A stretch of DNA of 64,000 nt, taken from Alloalcanivorax balearicus MACL04. Lineage in GTDB: Bacteria > Pseudomonadota > Gammaproteobacteria > Pseudomonadales > Alcanivoracaceae. Position numbers and translations under genes: made by a program. Location of the stretch: the NCBI RefSeq assembly GCF_025532145.1, contig NZ_ARXS01000022.1, forward strand, positions 1 through 64,000, in the 5' to 3' direction. Under the pieces are notes generated by a model. It worked only from the letters and a program-made list of their open reading frames with translations. It did no database searches and was not told the origin of the DNA. Position 1 is the stretch's first letter. Each line of letters opens with the position of its first letter. Of this stretch, positions 18,397 to 27,634 are shown piece after piece.

Positions 18397-21038
18397 TGTT
18401 GGCGAGACTGTTCCGGGGCGGCACCCGCGAAATTTTCGACTTCCCCGGCGGCATTCATCCGCCGGAGCACAAAAGCGAATCCAACACCACGCCGATCCTC
18501 CCCGGCCCGCTTCCTTCGCAACTGATATTGCCGTTGAACATGCATATCGGCGCCCCCGCCCGGCCCTTGGTCCAGGTTGGTGACAAGGTGCTCAAGGGAC
18601 AGCATCTGGCCGAAGGCAACGGCGCCGTCAGCGCCCCGGTCCATGCGCCGACTTCCGGCACCGTCGTTGCCATCGGACCGCGTCCGATCCAGCACCCCTC
18701 CGGCATGGACGCCCCATGTCTGGTATTGGAACCGGACGGCGAGGACCGCTGGGGAGACCGGGCGCCGCTGGATGACCCTTTCGCGCTGAGCCCCGGTGAA
18801 TTGCTGGAGCGCATCGCCGAGGCCGGCATCGTCGGCCTTGGCGGCGCCGGTTTCCCCACCTCGGTGAAGGTGTCACTGGGCGATCATCAGCGCGTGCGTG
18901 AACTGATCATCAACGGGGTCGAGTGCGAACCCTTCATTACCGCCGACGACCGTCTGATGCGCGAAAGAGCGGCGGACATCGTCCAGGGTATCCAGGTACT
19001 GCAGTATTTGCTGAATCCGGAACGGACCCTGCTCGGCATCGAGGACAATAAACCGGAAGCCGCCGCCGCTTTGCGCGCTGCCGCCGTCGGCGCCGATATC
19101 GACGTCCGCGTGGTGCCCACCAAGTACCCCTCCGGCGGCGAAAAACAGCTGATACAGCTGCTCACCGGCAAGGAAGTCGGCAGCGGCGGCCTGCCGATCC
19201 AGGTCGGCGTGGTGTGCCAGAACGTGGGCACCGCCTACGCTCTGAAGCGGGCCTTGTTCGACGGCGAACCGCTGATCAGCCGCATCACCACGGTGACCGG
19301 GGACGCGGTGGCACGGCCCGGCAACTATGAGATTCTGCTCGGCACCCCGGTGGCGGAATTACTGCAGCACGCCGGTGTCGACCAGACCCGGCTGCAACGG
19401 CTGGTGCTGGGTGGCCCGATGATGGGCTTCACTCTGCATAATCCGGCGATCCCGCTGGTGAAAACCAGCAACTGCCTGATCGCCGCATCCACCGATCTGT
19501 TACCGGAGCCGGAGCCGGAGCAGGCCTGTATCCGCTGCGGCGCCTGCGCCGATGCCTGCCCCGCCAGCCTGTTACCCCAACAGCTGTACTGGTACGCCAA
19601 GAACGACGACCTGGAGCGGGCTCAACAGCAGAACCTGATGGACTGTATCGAGTGCGGCGCCTGCGCCTATGTCTGCCCCAGCCATATTCCGCTGGTGCAG
19701 TATTACCGCTACGCCAAAGGCGAGATCCGTATCCAGGCGGCGGAACGGGCCAAGGCGGACCGGGCCCGTGAGCGGTTCGAGGCCCGGCAGGCACGGGTGG
19801 AAAAGGAGCAGGCCGAGAAAGAGGCACGCCGCCGCGCGCGCCAGCAGGCCAACCGCGCCCCCGCACCCGCCGGTGACAACGCCACCGCCCTCAAGCAAAC
19901 CTCTCTGGACGCCTCCAAGGCCTATAAAGCGGCGGTCAAGGCCGCCAAGGAAGCGGAAACCCGGGATGATCCGGATCTGGCCCGCTATCAGGCCGAAGTG
20001 GAGAAACGGAAAACCGCCGCGGATAGGGCCAAAGCGGCGGTGCGTGATGCCGGCAAGGCCGCGCCGCCGTCCACCGACGCCCACCCCAAGGCCGAGGCGG
20101 ACCTCAAGAAGCAGGTCGCTGACGCCTCCGCCGCTTACAAGAGCGCTCTGCGCGAAGCCAAGGCCGCGCTGGCGGAAGAGCGGGAGGATGCCGCCACGCT
20201 GCAAAGCCGGGCGGAAACCCTGAAAGCAGAGGCGGACCGGCTCAAGGCCACCCTGCGTGATGCCCGTGCCGGTCAGCCCGCCAGCGCCCCCACGGCCGCC
20301 CCGGATCCGGTGGAGGAACTGAAGAAGGCAGTGGCCGAAGCCTCGTCCGCCTACAAGGCCGCGGTGAAAGCAACCAAGGAAGCAGAACAAAACGAAGCCG
20401 ATGACGTGGCCCGGTTGCGTGCCGAAGCCGACCGCCTGAAAGCCAAGGCGGACGAACTCAAGCAACAACTGCGGGACGCCAAGGCCGCGGCGCCCGCCAC
20501 GCCGAAAACAGCGCCGCCGCCCCCAGCCGCCGCTGCTTCGCCAACACCAACCGAACCAGCCAGCGGCGGCGGTCAGGAATCCGAAAGTGACGAAGAAGCG
20601 GCGAAACGGCAAAAACGCCTGAATGCCTTGAAAACCGCCTACAAGATGGCGCACAAGCAATACAAGGAAGCCCATTCCGCCCTTGACCGGGCCCGCCGAG
20701 ACGGCGCCGTGGACCTGGCCGCGATGGAAGCCCGGGTGGAGAAGCTCAAGGCCAAAGCCGATCATACCCGCGATGCTTTGGACGCCCTGATGGACGAAAC
20801 CAAGGCGTCACTGCTTGCCCATACCGGCAAGGATCTGAAAACCCTCAAGCTGGACGCCGCCCGCGCGGAAACAGCGCTGCGGGACAAGAGCGACGAGTTG
20901 AAACGCCTGCGCGATACCGCCGACGAAGACACTCTGAAACGGCTGACCTCGGAACTGGGCACCCTGGAACACGACGCTCATCTGGCGCGGCGGGCCCTGA
21001 AACAGGCCCTGGAAGAACACGGACTGGCGGAAGAATGA
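18396..21038 (+). CDS. rsxC: Rnf/Rsx complex subunit C with long Ala/Lys helical tail
   Basis: 880 aa from ATG 18396, overlapping the rsxB stop. The first 450 residues are the usual RnfC: a biotin/lipoyl-like N-terminal domain, an FMN/NADH-binding SLBB-type core (GGAGFPTSVK region), and two 4Fe-4S clusters (CIRCGACADACP and CIECGACAYVCP). The remaining 400 or so residues are a charged Ala/Lys/Glu-rich coiled coil. It contains about four degenerate repeats built on an AYKAAVKAAKEAE-like unit, broken by Pro-rich linkers. E. coli RsxC has a shorter tail (about 740 aa in total), so this is a long version. Confidence 0.95.
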   Translation: MLARLFRGGTREIFDFPGGIHPPEHKSESNTTPILPGPLPSQLILPLNMHIGAPARPLVQVGDKVLKGQHLAEGNGAVSAPVHAPTSGTVVAIGPRPIQHPSGMDAPCLVLEPDGEDRWGDRAPLDDPFALSPGELLERIAEAGIVGLGGAGFPTSVKVSLGDHQRVRELIINGVECEPFITADDRLMRERAADIVQGIQVLQYLLNPERTLLGIEDNKPEAAAALRAAAVGADIDVRVVPTKYPSGGEKQLIQLLTGKEVGSGGLPIQVGVVCQNVGTAYALKRALFDGEPLISRITTVTGDAVARPGNYEILLGTPVAELLQHAGVDQTRLQRLVLGGPMMGFTLHNPAIPLVKTSNCLIAASTDLLPEPEPEQACIRCGACADACPASLLPQQLYWYAKNDDLERAQQQNLMDCIECGACAYVCPSHIPLVQYYRYAKGEIRIQAAERAKADRARERFEARQARVEKEQAEKEARRRARQQANRAPAPAGDNATALKQTSLDASKAYKAAVKAAKEAETRDDPDLARYQAEVEKRKTAADRAKAAVRDAGKAAPPSTDAHPKAEADLKKQVADASAAYKSALREAKAALAEEREDAATLQSRAETLKAEADRLKATLRDARAGQPASAPTAAPDPVEELKKAVAEASSAYKAAVKATKEAEQNEADDVARLRAEADRLKAKADELKQQLRDAKAAAPATPKTAPPPPAAAASPTPTEPASGGGQESESDEEAAKRQKRLNALKTAYKMAHKQYKEAHSALDRARRDGAVDLAAMEARVEKLKAKADHTRDALDALMDETKASLLAHTGKDLKTLKLDAARAETALRDKSDELKRLRDTADEDTLKRLTSELGTLEHDAHLARRALKQALEEHGLAEE

Positions 21039-21069
21039 ACCCTATCGGAACACCAGGAGCGCAACGCAC

Positions 21070-22095
21070 ATGGCGCTGATCAACGCCTCCTCGCCCCACG
21101 CGCGCGGCCCCGTCGACACCGGCATGGTGATGCGCCAGGTGATCTACGCCACCCTGCCCGGCCTGGCGATCCTGACGCTTTTGTTCGGCATCGGCACTTT
21201 GCTGAACGTGATCTGGGCGATACTGGTGGCGCTACTCTGTGAAGCGGCCATGCTGCGTGCTCGCGGCCGTCCCGTTGCTTTGTACTTGCGTGATGGCAGT
21301 GCCGTGGTCACCGCCGTGCTGCTGGCTCTGGCATTGCCCCCCACCGCGCCCTGGTGGCTAACGTTTATCGGCGTGGCGTTCGCCATTATCGTCGCCAAGC
21401 AGTTGTACGGTGGCCTGGGTATGAACCCGTTCAACCCGGCCATGGTCGGCTACGTGCTGTTGCTGATCTCCTTCCCGGTGGCGATGACCAACTGGGTCGG
21501 CGGCGCTCCCTACCGCACCCCCTATGTTCTGGAAAGCGTGCTCCAGTTCCTCGGGCATGGCCCGCTTGACGGTCTTTCCGGGGCAACCCCTCTGGACACC
21601 TTTCGAACCTTCGCCGGCAACGCCGATGCGCTGGATCGTATGATTGTTCTGCATGGTCGCTGGGCCGGGCTCGGCTGGGAATGGGTCAATCTGGCGTTTC
21701 TGCTCGGCGGGGTATACCTGCTGTTCCGCCGCGTGATCGGCTGGCACATTCCACTGGCTTTTCTCGCCGGCCTCGCCGTGCCGGCACTGATCGCCTGGCA
21801 AATCGACCCGTTGCGCTATGCCGATCCGCTGTTTCATCTGTTTTCCGGTGGCACCATGCTTGGCGCCTTTTTTATCGCCACCGATCCGGTCAGTGCCGCC
21901 ACCAGTTCACGCGGGCGTCTGATTTACGGCGTGCTGATCGGAATACTGATCTGGGTGATCCGCACCTATGGCGGCTATCCGGACGCGGTGGCGTTCTCGG
22001 TGTTGCTGTTGAACCTGGCGGCACCTTTCATTGACTACTACACCCGGCCGCGCACTTATGGCCACGAACGCGCCAAGCGGGGAGCCGGCTCATGA
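21070..22095 (+). CDS. rsxD: Rnf/Rsx complex membrane subunit D
   Basis: 341 aa, about nine to ten membrane helices. The covalent FMN site is the Thr of GLSGATPLDTFR, and GLGMNPFNPAMVGYV is a family hallmark also seen in NqrB. It is thought to carry flavin electrons and take part in ion translocation. It follows rsxC after 31 bp, and its end overlaps rsxG by ATGA. Confidence 0.97.
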   Translation: MALINASSPHARGPVDTGMVMRQVIYATLPGLAILTLLFGIGTLLNVIWAILVALLCEAAMLRARGRPVALYLRDGSAVVTAVLLALALPPTAPWWLTFIGVAFAIIVAKQLYGGLGMNPFNPAMVGYVLLLISFPVAMTNWVGGAPYRTPYVLESVLQFLGHGPLDGLSGATPLDTFRTFAGNADALDRMIVLHGRWAGLGWEWVNLAFLLGGVYLLFRRVIGWHIPLAFLAGLAVPALIAWQIDPLRYADPLFHLFSGGTMLGAFFIATDPVSAATSSRGRLIYGVLIGILIWVIRTYGGYPDAVAFSVLLLNLAAPFIDYYTRPRTYGHERAKRGAGS

Positions 22096-22739
22096 TTGGC
22101 CAGGCAATTACCCGCAACGCGGTGATTCTCGGTGTGTTCGCCATCGGCACCGCCGCCACTCTGGCACTGACCAACCAAGCCACCCGGCAGCGGGTGGAGT
22201 GCAACCGGCAAACCGCCCTGGCGGACGCTCTGGCCCAGGTGATGCCGCCGGCCAGACACGACAATCCGCTACTGGACGACAGCATCACTGTCACCGACCC
22301 TTTGTTGGGTCATGGCGAGCATCATCTCTACCGCGCCCGTCTTGGCGGCGAGGCCAGCGGCGCGGTACTGGAAGCGGTGGCCCCGGACGGCTACGGTGGT
22401 GATATCCGTTTGATCGTCGGCGTCGATCGCGACGGCACCGTACTCGGCGTGCGAGTGGTACCGCCGCATAATGAAACCCCGGGGCTGGGCGATAATATCG
22501 AAATTCGCAAATCCGACTGGATTCTCGGATTCAATGGCACGTCTCTGGAACAGCCCTCCACTTCAGGTTGGGCGGTGACGAAGGACGGCGGCCGGTTTGA
22601 CAGTTTCACCGGTGCCACCATCACCCCCCGGGCGGTGGTGAGCGCCGTGCATGGCGCCCTGCGCTACTATCAGGCGCACGGAGATGAGGTGTTCGAGGCG
22701 CCGGCCCAAGCGCAGACAACGGAGAGCTGTAATGGCTGA
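22092..22739 (+). CDS. rsxG: Rnf/Rsx complex flavoprotein subunit G
   Basis: 215 aa. One N-terminal membrane anchor (about residues 8-28) is followed by a periplasmic FMN-binding domain. The covalent flavin attachment Thr lies in [14 protein letters not shown], the S/T-G-A-T motif recognised by the flavin transferase ApbE. The [10 protein letters not shown] motif is also typical. No apbE is seen in this window. It overlaps rsxD by 4 bp and rsxE by 8 bp. Confidence 0.97.
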   Translation: MIGQAITRNAVILGVFAIGTAATLALTNQATRQRVECNRQTALADALAQVMPPARHDNPLLDDSITVTDPLLGHGEHHLYRARLGGEASGAVLEAVAPDGYGGDIRLIVGVDRDGTVLGVRVVPPHNETPGLGDNIEIRKSDWILGFNGTSLEQPSTSGWAVTKDGGRFDSFTGATITPRAVVSAVHGALRYYQAHGDEVFEAPAQAQTTESCNG

Positions 22740-23445
22740 CGTGGATTACGGCAAGATCACCCGCGATGGACTGTGGAATAACAATCCGGCCACCGTGCAG
22801 ATTCTCGGCCTGTGCCCGCTGCTGGCGGTAACCGGTTCGGTGGTCAATGCCCTTGGTCTGGGTCTGGCCACGCTGGTGGTACTGATGGGGTCCAACGCCG
22901 CTGTGTCGCTGATCCGCCACTACGTCACCGACGCCGTACGGTTGCCCGCCTTTGTCATGATCATCGCCGCCATGGTGACGGTGATCGAAATGCTGATGCA
23001 GGCGTTCACCTTCGAGCTGTACCAGATTCTGGGGATCTTTATTCCTCTGATCGTGACCAACTGCACCGTGCTCGGACGCGCCGACGCTTTCGCCAGCAAG
23101 CACGCACTGCTGCCGGCGATGACCGACGGTTTCATGATGGGCCTGGGTTTTCTCATCGTGCTGGTGATTCTTGGCGCGCTGCGCGAAGTGGTCGGCGCCG
23201 GCACCCTGTTCGCCAATATGCAACTGCTGCTCGGCCCCTGGGCGGAACAGCTGCGCATCGAGATCATCCCCAACTACGGCGGTTTCCTGCTCGCGATCCT
23301 GCCCCCGGGAGCCTTCCTGGGACTGGGCTTGATCATCGCCGGCAAGAACGTCATCGACAAACGGATGAAAGCCGCCAAACAGCGCCGCGAAGCCCCCTCT
23401 TCCTCCGGCAGCCGGCGCGTCCGCACCACTGGTAAAGTCAGTTGA
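22732..23445 (+). CDS. rsxE: Rnf/Rsx electron transport complex subunit E
   Basis: 237 aa from ATG 22732 ([18 protein letters not shown]). It is a six-helix membrane subunit homologous to Rsx[17 protein letters not shown]-like and [17 protein letters not shown] motifs supply the conserved Cys for the intramembrane cluster. It ends with a basic, Ser/Arg-rich tail. Last gene of the rnf operon. The usual gammaproteobacterial neighbour nth is found 2.3 kb downstream, separated by two unrelated genes. Confidence 0.96.
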   Translation: MADVDYGKITRDGLWNNNPATVQILGLCPLLAVTGSVVNALGLGLATLVVLMGSNAAVSLIRHYVTDAVRLPAFVMIIAAMVTVIEMLMQAFTFELYQILGIFIPLIVTNCTVLGRADAFASKHALLPAMTDGFMMGLGFLIVLVILGALREVVGAGTLFANMQLLLGPWAEQLRIEIIPNYGGFLLAILPPGAFLGLGLIIAGKNVIDKRMKAAKQRREAPSSSGSRRVRTTGKVS

Positions 23446-23449
23446 TCGG

Positions 23450-23470
23450 AACCGGCGGATCACGCCGGTT
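23450..23470 (+). terminator. Hairpin after the rnf operon
   Basis: Perfect 8-bp stem AACCGGCG/CGCCGGTT with a 5-base loop, four bases after the rsxE stop. It is followed by TCACATCTTTCT, a weak T-rich tail. Probable but imperfect terminator. Confidence 0.45.
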
Positions 23471-23619
23471 TCACATCTTTCTCGCCCGCAAATCCGCTCT
23501 GATAGCCAAAAAATTGGTGTGCCGCCAGTCGCGATTTTACTACTGTTATACAACGGCCCGGTCAAAATCCACGATAATGAGACCATACAACGGCAAACTT
23601 TAATAAAAGGAGACCCCCC

Positions 23620-24150
23620 ATGAAGAGTGCAGCCCTTGTCGCTTTGACCGTCGTGGGTACCGTTGCCGTGGCCGGGATCGGATATGGCGCCTACCAGGCA
23701 ATGGCCCCGCAACAGTCCGGCTATGCCGAGGTGACGAACGTGGAACCCATCGTCAAGAAATGGCAGGAACCCCGCGAGGTCTGTCAGGACGTGGCGGTAC
23801 AACGTCAGGCTCCGGTGAAGGATCAGCATCGTATTACCGGTAGCGCCATTGGCGCCGTGGTTGGCGGCGTGATCGGCCATCAGTTCGGTGGCGGCAGCGG
23901 CAAGGACGCGGCCACGGCGGGTGGCGCCATCGTCGGCGGTATCGCCGGCAACCAGGCGCAGAAGAAAATGCAGCAGAACAACACCGTCACCACCACCGAG
24001 CGGCGTTGCAACACGGTAATGGACAACAAGAGCTCCGTGGAGGGTTACGAGGTCACTTACATGTTCGATGGTAAGGAAGACACCATCAAAATGGACAACA
24101 AACCGGGTGACCGGCTGCGTATTGAGGACGGCCACGTCATCACCCAGTAA
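23620..24150 (+). CDS. Glycine-zipper 2TM-domain outer-membrane-type protein
   Basis: 176 aa. An N-terminal hydrophobic signal/anchor (residues 3-25) is followed by a short linker and a glycine-zipper segment (about 70-105: TGSAIGAVVGGVIGHQFGGG followed by DAATAGGAIVGGIAGNQ). A C-terminal domain has two Cys flanking the zipper (EVCQD and ERRCNT). This is the Rick_17kDa/2TM glycine-zipper pattern of SlyB-like and 17-kDa surface antigens. No lipobox Cys is present. Strong AAAGGAG ribosome site, own terminator downstream. Likely an envelope-integrity protein; role unproven. Confidence 0.85.
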   Translation: MKSAALVALTVVGTVAVAGIGYGAYQAMAPQQSGYAEVTNVEPIVKKWQEPREVCQDVAVQRQAPVKDQHRITGSAIGAVVGGVIGHQFGGGSGKDAATAGGAIVGGIAGNQAQKKMQQNNTVTTTERRCNTVMDNKSSVEGYEVTYMFDGKEDTIKMDNKPGDRLRIEDGHVITQ

Positions 24151-24182
24151 AGACGCAAAACCGAAAAGCGCTCATAGCAAAA

Positions 24183-24214
24183 AGGCCGCTGGAAAGGAAT
24201 CCAGCGGCCTTTTT
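24183..24214 (+). terminator. Rho-independent terminator after the glycine-zipper gene
   Basis: Stem GGCCGCTGG/CCAGCGGCC, eight-base loop, flanked by A5 and T5. A classic structure that can also work on the minus strand for gltS. Confidence 0.88.
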
Positions 24215-24391
24215 GCAGTTGACAGTTGATAGTGGACAGTTGACAGCGAAAAAATAAAAACAGGAATATTGCAAACACCTGAGCGAACCTCATTCGCTTG
24301 CAAGCAAGCTTCCCACAGCGGCTAAAGATCAGGCTGTTTCGTCTTTTCTTTGTTTTTCGCTGTCAACTGTCCACTATCAACTGTCAACTGC
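24215..24391. repeat. MITE-like element with 39-bp perfect terminal inverted repeats
   Basis: Arms 24215-24253 and 24353-24391 are perfect reverse complements over 39 bp. Each arm holds two GACAGTTGA-like units around TAGTGGACAG. The 99-bp centre is AT-rich on the left and contains a REP-like half element (24291-24330). The unit begins at the T-run of the preceding terminator and ends four bases before the gltS stop. It has no coding capacity. Confidence 0.75.
24291..24330. repeat. REP-like half element, copy B
   Basis: CATTCGCTTGCAAGCAAGCT, then TCCCACAGCGGCTAAAG, resembles the right half of copy A (64-97), including the ATTCGCTTGCA core. It sits inside the 39-bp inverted repeat pair. Confidence 0.6.
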
Positions 24392-24394
24392 TTT

Positions 24395-25570
24395 TCACCC
24401 TCCAAGTACAGAAACAAATCCCTGAATGATGGTGGCGTTGACGATATCGACGATGAAGCCGCCCACCACCGGAATAATGATGAAGGCCAACGGCGAGGGA
24501 CCGTGATGCTGCGTCACCGCCTGGATATTCGCCACTGCGGTAGGCGTGGCGCCCATGGCGAAACCGCAATGGCCGGCGCACAGCACCGCGGAATCGTAGT
24601 TCCGGCCCATCACTCTGAACGTGACAAAAACAATAAAACTGACCGCCAACGCCACCTGAACCAGCAGCATGGCCAGCATCGGCAGTGCCAGATCGACCAA
24701 TTGCAATAACTGCAAACTCATCAGCGTGATGGCGAGAAACACGCTCAGCGAGGTATTGCCCACCATCTCGATGGTAGCGTCATTCACCGGCCACAGCCGG
24801 CGGGCCAGGTTACCCAGCAGAATGCAGACGAACAGCACCCAGACGAAGGTCGGCAGGCGCACCCAGTGCTGGGAGTAGTGTTCCGCCACGGAACCCACCA
24901 CCACACCGATGGACAACAGCATGAGAATACGCACCACACTGGCGGCGGCAATGGGACGGGGCTTTTCCGCACCATCGTATTCACCGTCCTCGCGGCCAGC
25001 GGGGACCTGCAGCCGATAGCGCCGGATCAGCATCATTGCCAACGGCCCACCCAGTAGCGCCCCGAATACCAGACCAAAAGTAGCGGATGCCGCGGCCAGT
25101 TCGCTGGCGCCACCAATACCAAAGTCGTTGCTGAAGACCTCGCCCCAGGCGATACCCGTGCCATGGCCGCCGGTCATGGTGATCGAGCCTCCCAGCAGGC
25201 CGTAAAACGGTGACAGCCCCAGCAGTTTGGCCATAAGGACACCGACCACGTCCTGCAGAAACACCAGGATGATCACCAGAATCGCGAACACCACCATCGG
25301 CCAGCCGCCCTGGCGCAGCAAACGAAAATCCGCGGCCAGCCCCACCGCGCCGAAGAAAAACAGCATGGCGGGACCTTTCAGCGCATCGTCGAAGGTCAGC
25401 GATACACCCGCCAGCTGCAGACCGGTGACCAGCAGCGTGGCGAGCAGCCCGCCCACCACCGGTTCCGGCATATTGAGGTCGGACAGGATACGGAATCGAT
25501 GAACCAATAGCTGCCCCACTACCAGTACAATGAGGGCCACCATCAGGGTTTCCATGGCGGAAAACTGCAT
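24395..25570 (-). CDS. gltS: Sodium/glutamate symporter
   Basis: 391 aa from the ATG at 25570 (MQFSAMETLMVALIVLVVG). The longer frame upstream reads into charged non-protein sequence and is not used. It has around ten to twelve membrane segments. Two repeated halves carry hallmark loops (GGSITMTGGHGTGIAWG, and AGHCGFAMGATPTAVANIQAV), the Gly-rich re-entrant loops of the ESS/GltS family. It imports glutamate with Na+. The length matches E. coli GltS (401 aa). Single gene, divergent from nth. Confidence 0.95.
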   Translation of the reverse strand: MQFSAMETLMVALIVLVVGQLLVHRFRILSDLNMPEPVVGGLLATLLVTGLQLAGVSLTFDDALKGPAMLFFFGAVGLAADFRLLRQGGWPMVVFAILVIILVFLQDVVGVLMAKLLGLSPFYGLLGGSITMTGGHGTGIAWGEVFSNDFGIGGASELAAASATFGLVFGALLGGPLAMMLIRRYRLQVPAGREDGEYDGAEKPRPIAAASVVRILMLLSIGVVVGSVAEHYSQHWVRLPTFVWVLFVCILLGNLARRLWPVNDATIEMVGNTSLSVFLAITLMSLQLLQLVDLALPMLAMLLVQVALAVSFIVFVTFRVMGRNYDSAVLCAGHCGFAMGATPTAVANIQAVTQHHGPSPLAFIIIPVVGGFIVDIVNATIIQGFVSVLGG

Positions 25571-25705
25571 ACTCACTCCCTTTTTCTTCGCCCTCTTACC
25601 GGGGGTCCGGGCAATCTGCTTTTGACGCGGGGATGTCCGGTTCGTTCCGACATGGCGATAGCGCACTGATTCGCTATACTGCGGCGATCTGATTCAGGAG
25701 CAGGC

Positions 25706-26344
25706 ATGAATCGCGAGAAACGCACGGAAATTTTCCGCCGTCTGCGGGCACAGCGCCCCCATCCCACCACGGAGCTGAACTACGACACCCCTTTCGAGTT
25801 ACTGGTGGCGGTAGTGCTGTCCGCCCAGGCCACCGACGTCGGCGTCAACAAGGCCACCGATCGCTTGTTTCCGGTGGCCAATACGCCGGAAGCGATTCTG
25901 GCATTGGGCGTGGACGGTTTGAAGGAATATATCAAAACCATCGGGCTGTTTAATTCCAAAGCCAATAACGTCATCAAACTGTGCGAGCAGCTGCTCGCCT
26001 TTCATGGTGGCGAAGTGCCGCGTGATCGCGCCGCCCTGGAGGCGCTGCCCGGCGTCGGTCGCAAGACCGCCAACGTGGTGCTCAACACCGCCTTCGGTGA
26101 GCCCACCATCGCCGTGGACACGCATATTTTCCGGGTGTCCAATCGCACCCGCATCGCGCCGGGGAAAAACGTCAACGAGGTGGAACAGCGCCTGCTCCGG
26201 GTTGTCCCGGAGGAATTCAAACGCGACTGTCACCACTGGCTGATTCTGCACGGGCGCTACACCTGCGTGGCTCGCAAGCCTAAGTGCGGTGAGTGCATTA
26301 TCGCCGATCTTTGCGAGTTTCCGCGGAGTCAGCGGCCGGCGTAA
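25706..26344 (+). CDS. nth: Endonuclease III
   Basis: 212 aa DNA glycosylase/AP lyase for oxidised pyrimidines. The helix-hairpin-helix LPGVGRKTANVVLN carries catalytic K120; D138 lies in AVDTHIFRVSNR. Both are at the same numbers as in E. coli Nth. The 4Fe-4S cluster loop is C-x6-C-x2-C-x5-C near the C-terminus. The ATG has a CAGGAG ribosome site. In many relatives nth follows rsxE directly; here the glycine-zipper gene, a MITE-like repeat and gltS lie between. Confidence 0.98.
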   Translation: MNREKRTEIFRRLRAQRPHPTTELNYDTPFELLVAVVLSAQATDVGVNKATDRLFPVANTPEAILALGVDGLKEYIKTIGLFNSKANNVIKLCEQLLAFHGGEVPRDRAALEALPGVGRKTANVVLNTAFGEPTIAVDTHIFRVSNRTRIAPGKNVNEVEQRLLRVVPEEFKRDCHHWLILHGRYTCVARKPKCGECIIADLCEFPRSQRPA

Positions 26345-26396
26345 GATCCATCCGTATCCTGGTGCCAGCCCGCCCAATACGGAGGCATATCTAGCG

Positions 26397-26474
26397 CGTA
26401 TTCGCTGCCAAGGCAGCTTCCCACAGCGGCTCCGTAGTCCTCCCCTGTGGGAAGCTGCCTTGGCAGCGAATACG
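26397..26474. repeat. REP-like palindromic element, copy C
   Basis: Perfect 29-bp inverted repeat (26397-26425 and 26446-26474) with a 20-base centre. The arm CAGCTTCCCACAGCGGCTCCGTAG matches the shared core of copies A, B and D. It is located between the nth stop and its terminator. Confidence 0.8.
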
Positions 26475-26497
26475 GCCAAATAACCAGCTACGGCCAT

Positions 26498-26527
26498 GGC
26501 TCCCGGGCAAGCCGGGAGCCCGGTTTT
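26498..26527 (+). terminator. Terminator after nth
   Basis: Stem GGCTCCCGG/CCGGGAGCC with a 5-base loop, followed by CGGTTTT. It lies two bases before the stop of the convergent ComEA-like gene. Confidence 0.7.
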
Positions 26528-26529
26528 AC

Positions 26530-26844
26530 TTACAACGTCAGCCGGTCGCGGATCGCCTGCAAGGTTTTCTCACCAATACCCTTGATCGCCAGCAACTGCT
26601 CCACATCCTGAAATGGCCCTTCCTGTTCCCGCCAGGCAATGATCGCCTCGGCGGTTTTCGGACCGACGCCCTTGAGCAATTGCAGCTCCGCCGACGTGGC
26701 CTGATTCAGGTTGACGGTCTGTTCCACCACCGCCGAAGCCGTGGCGCTGTCCAGTGCCGGATCCTCCGCCGCCTGGGCAGTCTGGGTCCAGACCGCTGAT
26801 CCCAGCAGCGCCGCCACCAAACACAATGCACGATAGAGTTTCAT
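26530..26844 (-). CDS. ComEA-like helix-hairpin-helix protein
   Basis: 104 aa from ATG 26844, which has a good AAGGAG site; the longer frame to 26880 is rejected. A signal peptide (MKLYRALCLVAALLGSAV, ending at AQA) precedes a tandem HhH module: LNQATSAELQLLKGVGPKTA and LLAIKGIGEKTL. Such small exported HhH proteins bind DNA in the periplasm and are related to ComEA; whether this strain is competent is unknown. Single gene. Confidence 0.85.
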   Translation of the reverse strand: MKLYRALCLVAALLGSAVWTQTAQAAEDPALDSATASAVVEQTVNLNQATSAELQLLKGVGPKTAEAIIAWREQEGPFQDVEQLLAIKGIGEKTLQAIRDRLTL

Positions 26845-26938
26845 TCCCTTCTCCTTAAGGTTTGTTGTTGGAGAAGACACTCTAAACGGGACGCGCGGAG
26901 CAGGCTGTCCGCCATTTCAGACAGTTTGCGTCAGTGTT

Positions 26939-27634
26939 TCAGGACAGACTCTGTAGGATTTCGTCCACCACCGCCGTCGGCTCCGCCGCCTGCGTGATGG
27001 GGCGGCCGATCACCATGTAGGACACGCCCTGCTCGCGAGCCTGGCGTGGGGTCATGATGCGGCGCTGATCGTCGCTGGCGCTGCCCTCGGGACGAATGCC
27101 CGGCGTCACCAGCAGGAAGTTCTCACCACGGGCGCGACGCAGCATCGGCGCTTCCAGAGCGGAACAGACCACGCCATCCAGACCGCTATCCTCGGTCAAT
27201 CGCGCCAGTGCCATCACCTGCTCCTCGGCGGCACGGGCGATGCCCACTTCGCGCAGATCGTCCCCGGTCTGGCTGGTCAATACCGTCACCGCGGTAAGCA
27301 AGGGCCGGCGGGCGGCGCCTTCCAGCGCTTCCCGGGCGGCGCTCATCATGCGCTTGCCACCACTGGCGTGCACATTGACCATCCACACCCCCAGTTCGGC
27401 GGCAGCGCGCACGGCGCCGGCCACGGTATTGGGGATGTCGTGATACTTGAGGTCCAGAAACACTTCAAAGCCCTGGTCCTGTAACGCTCTAACCACATCG
27501 GGACCGGCCCGGGTGAACAGCTCCTTGCCCACTTTTACCCGCACCCGGGCGGGGTCCAGCCGCGCCGCCATGGCCAGGGCCTCCTCGGCACGGGGGTAAT
27601 CCAGAGCGACGATAATGGGACTGCTGGGGGTCAC
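26939..27634 (-). CDS. pyrF: Orotidine 5'-phosphate decarboxylase
   Basis: 231 aa from the GTG at 27634, preceded by AAGGAG at 8 bases. A longer ATG frame would overlap lapB heavily. Catalytic residues K34 and the D61-x-K63-x2-D66 array ([10 protein letters not shown]) are present, and the C-terminal phosphate loop is [17 protein letters not shown]. It makes UMP in pyrimidine synthesis. Start and lapB stop overlap (GTGA), so it is translationally coupled as the last gene of the rpsA-ihfB-lapAB-pyrF unit. Confidence 0.97.
   Translation of the reverse strand: MTPSSPIIVALDYPRAEEALAMAARLDPARVRVKVGKELFTRAGPDVVRALQDQGFEVFLDLKYHDIPNTVAGAVRAAAELGVWMVNVHASGGKRMMSAAREALEGAARRPLLTAVTVLTSQTGDDLREVGIARAAEEQVMALARLTEDSGLDGVVCSALEAPMLRRARGENFLLVTPGIRPEGSASDDQRRIMTPRQAREQGVSYMVIGRPITQAAEPTAVVDEILQSLS

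Noticed and set aside
19572-20765. Gly/Phe-rich minus-strand frame opposite the rsxC tail
   Set aside because: Antisense of an Ala/Lys-rich repetitive tail; its composition follows from that repeat.
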